A DNA stretch of 22,363 bases, taken from assembly GCA_903847285.1 (NCBI GenBank), contig CAINDH010000111.1, positions 1-22,363 on the forward strand. The letters run 5' to 3'. The notes under the pieces were generated by a model. That model was not told where the DNA came from. It worked only from the letters and a program-made list of their open reading frames with translations, and ran no database searches. This DNA is from an uncultured Verrucomicrobia subdivision 3 bacterium. GTDB taxonomy: Bacteria; Verrucomicrobiota; Verrucomicrobiae; Limisphaerales; UBA11358. Both the position numbers and the translations under genes were made by a program. Below, piece by piece: positions 20,913-22,363 of the stretch (its first letter is position 1; every line of letters starts with the position of its first letter).

Positions 20913-22253
20913 ATGAAAACACCAACACTGCCCCCGACCAGTCATCAACCGATAAAATATTTCGGCCCGACCGCCGACGAAGTGCTCGCGCTGCGCAAGC
21001 AATTCATGAATCCCGGCATTTTTCTCTATTACAAAAAGCCGCTGATGGTCGTCGAGGGTTCGATGCAATATGTCTGGGACGATTCGGGCAAGCGCTATCT
21101 CGACGGGCTCGGCGGTATCGTGACGATCAGCGTGGGGCATTGTCATCCGCACGTCATCTCCGCGGGCAACAAGCAGAGCGAAATCTATCAGCACTCGACG
21201 ACGATTTATCTGCACCCGAACGTCGCACAATACGCCGAGAAGCTCGCGTCGAAAATGCCGGGCGATTTGAAGGCGGTTTATTTTGTGAACTCCGGTTCGG
21301 AGGCGAACGATCTCGCGTTGCTCATGGCGCGCGCTTACACGCAAAATTTTGACCTCATCGCGTTGCGCAATGCCTATCACGGCGGCAACCAGTCCGGCAT
21401 GGGCGTTACCGCGCACAGCACTTGGAAATACAATGTGCCGCATAGCTTCGGCGTGCATCACGCGCTTGCGCCATATCAATATCGCGGGCCGTGGGGTTAC
21501 GACGACGCGGACGCGGGCAAGAAATACGCAAACGATGTGAAAGAGGTGATTGATTTTGCCACGCCCGGCAAAGTCGCGGGCTTCATCGCCGAATCCATCC
21601 AAGGCGTCGGCGGCTTCGTAGAATTTCCGCAAGGTTATCTCAAGCAGACTTACGAATACATTCGCGCGGCTGGTGGCGTGTGCATCGCGGACGAAGTGCA
21701 GACCGGATTTGGCCGCACGGGGACGCACTTCTGGGGTTTCGAAACGCAGGACGTGATTCCCGACATCGTCACGATGGCGAAAGGCATCGGCAATGGTTGT
21801 CCACTCGCCGCCGTGGTGACGACGCATAAAATCGCGCAGTCGCTCGTCGGCAAAGTTCACTTCAACACGTTCGGCGGCAATCCCGTCGTCAGCGCTATGG
21901 GCAAAGCGGTGCTCGAAGTCATTGAGAAAGATCATCTGCAAGCGAACTCGCTTAAGCTCGGAAACCACATTCACGCCGGACTCGCGAAGCTGAAGGCAAA
22001 GCACAAAGTCATCGGCGACGTGCGCGGCAAAGGTTTAATGATCGGCATCGAAATGGTGAAAGACCGTGTGACAAAAGAACCGGCGACGGCTGAATGCGCC
22101 GCCGTGCTCGAATCGGCGCGAGAGATGGGCCTGCTTATCGGCAAGGGCGGATTGCGCGGCCAGACGATCCGCTTCGCACCGCCCATGTGCATCACGCAGG
22201 CGGACGCGGATTTCCTGCTGGAAGTTTTGGATGAGTCGTTCTCGAAGCTCTGA
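20913..22253 (+). CDS. Class III aminotransferase, AGXT2-like (beta-alanine / 3-aminoisobutyrate : pyruvate or glyoxylate transaminase)
   Basis: PLP-dependent fold-type I transaminase (446 aa). The closest pattern I recognise is mitochondrial AGXT2: GIVTISVGHCHPHV, VNSGSEANDLALLMARA (126-142), RNAYHGG, AESIQGVGGFVEFPQGYLK, CIADEVQTGFGRTGTHFWGFE (PLP-pyridine Asp260) and IVTMAKGIGNGCPLAAVVTT with the Schiff-base Lys290. The terminal VRGKGLMIGIEMV and APPMCIT are also shared. AGXT2 uses beta-alanine and D-3-aminoisobutyrate as amino donors, exactly the products of uracil and thymine breakdown, and MmsA encoded upstream takes the resulting semialdehydes. It starts 23 bp after the permease, with AGGAAAAG before the ATG, and is last in the unit before a strong terminator. 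Confidence 0.92.
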   Translation: MKTPTLPPTSHQPIKYFGPTADEVLALRKQFMNPGIFLYYKKPLMVVEGSMQYVWDDSGKRYLDGLGGIVTISVGHCHPHVISAGNKQSEIYQHSTTIYLHPNVAQYAEKLASKMPGDLKAVYFVNSGSEANDLALLMARAYTQNFDLIALRNAYHGGNQSGMGVTAHSTWKYNVPHSFGVHHALAPYQYRGPWGYDDADAGKKYANDVKEVIDFATPGKVAGFIAESIQGVGGFVEFPQGYLKQTYEYIRAAGGVCIADEVQTGFGRTGTHFWGFETQDVIPDIVTMAKGIGNGCPLAAVVTTHKIAQSLVGKVHFNTFGGNPVVSAMGKAVLEVIEKDHLQANSLKLGNHIHAGLAKLKAKHKVIGDVRGKGLMIGIEMVKDRVTKEPATAECAAVLESAREMGLLIGKGGLRGQTIRFAPPMCITQADADFLLEVLDESFSKL

Positions 22254-22292
22254 CCCGAACAGAAAAGGTTTTTGATAAATCTTGCCATTTAG

Positions 22293-22322
22293 AAGGAGTC
22301 CATTATTCTGGCGCTCCTTTTT
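22293..22322 (+). terminator. Rho-independent terminator of the catabolic operon
   Basis: AAGGAG (22293-22298) pairs with CTCCTT (22314-22319), and an inner CCA (22300-22302) pairs with TGG (22309-22311). A T run follows. It lies 40 bp after the aminotransferase stop and ends 3 bp before the tRNA. Confidence 0.75.
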
Positions 22323-22325
22323 GCT

Positions 22326-22363
22326 GCACCCATAGCTCAATTGGATAGAGCGGCTGACTACGG
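22326..22363 (+). tRNA. tRNA-Arg(ACG), 5' part cut by window edge
   Basis: The acceptor strand GCACCCA, TA at positions 8-9, D-stem GCTC/GAGC with D-loop AATTGGATA, G26 and the anticodon 5' stem GCTGA are visible. The loop begins CT-ACG-G, giving anticodon ACG at positions 34-36 (arginine, CGN codons after A34 to I34 editing). The 3' half lies outside the window. Confidence 0.88.

Noticed and set aside
20847..22004. 385-codon open frame antisense to the aminotransferase
   Set aside because: Same shadow effect: low-complexity Arg/Val/His-rich product, overlapping a clear AGXT2-like gene.
22326..22363. tRNA-Arg as an integration (attachment) site
   Set aside because: The tRNA 3' end, where such sites lie, is outside the window and no integrase or direct repeat is seen.

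Overview
The window looks like chromosomal DNA of a Gram-negative bacterium, most likely a member of the Verrucomicrobiota. This is inferred from: PVC-style prepilin leaders (Ala before the FTLIE motif), many genes without a clear Shine-Dalgarno site, a DUF3568-type lipoprotein, and abundant long imperfect intergenic palindromes. GC content looks moderately high by eye. No phage, insertion sequence or CRISPR array is visible.

Layout. (1) 1-4608: the 5' end of a LivK-type ABC substrate-binding lipoprotein (minus strand), divergent from a two-gene RND efflux operon (membrane fusion protein plus HAE1-type pump). The pump operon has a good sigma70-like promoter that appears to give a nearly leaderless mRNA, and a palindrome overlaps its -35 box. 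(2) 4695-5672: a polyprenyl-phosphate GlcNAc-1-phosphate transferase (WecA/MraY superfamily). (3) 5686-10858, minus strand: a tightly coupled pseudopilin operon gspF-gspH-gspI-gspJ-gspK. It is followed by a small secreted protein and a zinc-ribbon/coiled-coil protein that seems to have a C-terminal frameshift. A 122-bp array of four perfect hairpins sits at the 5' end of gspJ. (4) 11113-11511: a small lipoprotein whose likely terminator lies inside the convergent TPR gene. (5) 11508-14506, minus strand: an M20 N-carbamoyl amidohydrolase, yraN and a membrane TPR protein.

(6) 14507-22253: the most coherent system, a reductive pyrimidine catabolic island. A divergent 93-bp region separates the carbamoyl amidohydrolase from preA - mmsA - hydA - FCY1-type cytosine deaminase - NCS1 permease - AGXT2-type aminotransferase. 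Together these would import cytosine/uracil (NCS1), deaminate cytosine to uracil, reduce uracil (PreA), open dihydrouracil (HydA), release beta-alanine (M20 amidohydrolase), transaminate it to malonate semialdehyde (AGXT2-like) and convert that to acetyl-CoA (MmsA). The missing piece is PreT, the NAD(P)H/FAD partner of PreA. The PreA here also lacks the C-terminal [4Fe-4S] domain and has Met where mammalian DPD has its catalytic Cys, so the reduction step is the least certain and most interesting part.

Three of the intergenic gaps in this island, plus one upstream of the DUF3568-like gene, carry related long palindromes built from short periodic units. The island ends at a convincing rho-independent terminator, followed by the 5' part of a tRNA-Arg(ACG) cut by the window edge.
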